DNA of 23,150 nt from Bacillus pseudomycoides DSM 12442. Its GTDB lineage: Bacteria > Bacillota > Bacilli > Bacillales > Bacillaceae_G. The DNA is taken from NCBI RefSeq assembly GCF_000161455.1, contig NZ_CM000745.1, positions 5,741,101 to 5,764,250 on the forward strand, read 5' to 3'. Positions 22,391 through 23,150 of this stretch are shown piece after piece (the first letter of the stretch is position 1; every line of letters begins with the position of its first letter). A program made the position numbers and the translations under genes. The notes beneath the pieces were generated by a model, which was given only the letters and a program-made list of their open reading frames with translations, did no database searches and was not told the DNA's origin.

Positions 22391-23132
22391 GGGTTCTGTT
22401 GCAAAGTTTTCTAAACTAAGCTACACTTTCGAAAAAGAAAACGAGGAGAATCACAGATGGGATATTTTAAAGGGAACCAATTCAAGAAGGATCTTATTTT
22501 AATAGCTGTTGGCTACTATTGTCGTTTTTCTTTAAGTTATCGCGATGTGTCTGAAATTCTCAAAGAACGTGGTATTTCTATTCATCCAACAACTATCATG
22601 CGCTGGGTTCATGAATATGGAAAGCTTATCTATCACATTTGGAAGAAGAAAAACAAAAACATATTGTTATCTTGGCGTTTGGATGAAACCTATGTCAAGG
22701 TGAAAGGGAAATGGTGTTATTTATATCGAGCAATTGATAAAAAGGGACAAACACTTGTTATTCAACTTCGTCAAAAACGGGACACACAAGCAGCATATGC
22801 TTTTATGAAAAGACTTGTTCGAACTTTTGGAGAACCAACTGTTCTGACGACAGATAAGGCCCCTTCTTTAGCTTTCGCATTCAAAAAATTAAAGGAGATA
22901 GGTCTTTACAAAAATACCTTTCATCGTACAATCAAGTATCTCAATAATATCATTGAGCAAGATCACCGACATGTGAAACGTCGATTCTCCCGTTCTTTAG
23001 GATTTCAAAGTCTTCAACCAAACTTCGTTTTTTCGACGTATAACGCATTACATGAATTATTAATAGTTTCATAAAACTGGCCCACAATATTCCCCATCTC
23101 TTTGTGTCTTCGGAAACTTTGCAACAGAACCC
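22391..23132 (+). mobile_element. IS6-family element with both terminal repeats
   Basis: GGGTTCTGTTGCAAAGTTT (22391-22409) and AAACTTTGCAACAGAACCC (23114-23132) are perfect 19-bp inverted repeats. The 742-bp element is shorter than a typical IS6/IS240 element because of a deletion near the 3' end of its transposase gene. No matching 8-bp target duplication flanks it, which suggests it was left by recombination rather than simple insertion. Confidence 0.9.
22457..23074 (+). CDS. IS6-family DDE transposase with a short C-terminal deletion
   Basis: This 205-residue transposase has all three catalytic residues: W-R-L-D-E-T-Y (first Asp), L-T-T-D-K-A-P (second Asp) and N-N-I-I-E-Q-D-H-R (Glu). 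The N-terminal helix-turn-helix region is present. After F-S-R-S-L-G-F-Q-S-L it jumps to Q-P-N-F-V-F-S-T-Y-N-A-L-H-E-L-L, whereas other copies in this window read R-H-A-S-R-T-I-K-G-I-E-T there. About 22 residues are missing. The DNA repeat AAGTCTTC occurs at both sides of the corresponding segment in the relic at 15286 (15307 and 15377), so slippage or recombination between these repeats explains the loss. GAGGAGA precedes the ATG. Activity is doubtful. Confidence 0.85.
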   Translation: MGYFKGNQFKKDLILIAVGYYCRFSLSYRDVSEILKERGISIHPTTIMRWVHEYGKLIYHIWKKKNKNILLSWRLDETYVKVKGKWCYLYRAIDKKGQTLVIQLRQKRDTQAAYAFMKRLVRTFGEPTVLTTDKAPSLAFAFKKLKEIGLYKNTFHRTIKYLNNIIEQDHRHVKRRFSRSLGFQSLQPNFVFSTYNALHELLIVS

Positions 23133-23150
23133 TTTCTCTTCTAATTGAGA

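Noticed and set aside
1..23150. CRISPR arrays, tRNA or rRNA genes
   Set aside because: No regularly spaced direct repeats and no tRNA-like cloverleaf or rRNA segment were recognised on either strand. The repeats found are IS ends.

Overview
The window looks like an accessory, IS-riddled stretch of a Bacillus cereus-group genome, either a plasmid or a chromosomal island. The evidence is the low GC, the AAGGAGG-type ribosome binding sites, queC/queD/queE proteins of B. cereus type, and many decayed IS6-family (IS240-like) and IS4-family (IS231-like) ends. Identifications come from reading motifs and family patterns by eye; no database search was run.

Layout. 1-555 is the 3' part of a serine beta-lactamase/D-peptidase-like gene. 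556-1170 holds IS ends and an IS6 relic. 1549-12670 is one long co-directional operon-like cluster. 12671-13366 holds two more IS6 relics, in the opposite orientation to the left one, so the cluster is bracketed by inverted IS6 remnants. 13367-15285 carries a minus-strand 26-residue hydrophobic peptide gene with its own promoter and terminator, a probably 5'-truncated ArpU-like regulator, and a small lipoprotein. 15286-18453 is a secreted 5'-nucleotidase gene framed by inverted IS6 ends, followed by a truncated transposase. 18804-22052 has a membrane-anchored endonuclease/exonuclease/phosphatase-fold protein, a deleted dxr pseudogene, a histidine phosphatase and a small membrane protein. 22391-23132 is an IS6 element with both terminal repeats and an internally deleted transposase.

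The main system is the 1549-12670 cluster. FolE, QueD, QueE and QueC make up the route from GTP to 7-cyano-7-deazaguanine (preQ0). No queF is present, so the nitrile is not obviously reduced. A stand-alone protein resembling the DUF5591 core of archaeal archaeosine synthase (ArcS), the domain that adds the lysine side-chain amine to the preQ0 nitrile, sits in the same operon. The operon also encodes a BpsA (DUF43)-like aminopropyltransferase, a NodU/TobZ-type O-carbamoyltransferase, a GT2 glycosyltransferase, a class I methyltransferase, a PIG-L de-N-acetylase and a three-gene ABC-2 exporter. It opens with a very acidic 32-residue peptide that ends in R-A-G-K-T-L-G, followed by a hairpin/T-run attenuator, as in many RiPP operons and in microcin C operons.

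My working model is an exported, heavily decorated 7-deazaguanine natural product. The preQ0 nitrile would be joined as an amidine to an amine, perhaps the near-C-terminal lysine of the peptide or a polyamine, and then glycosylated, deacetylated, methylated, carbamoylated and exported. The preQ0 pathway is well supported. The ArcS-like and BpsA-like calls rest on motif reading. The peptide-conjugate idea is inference.
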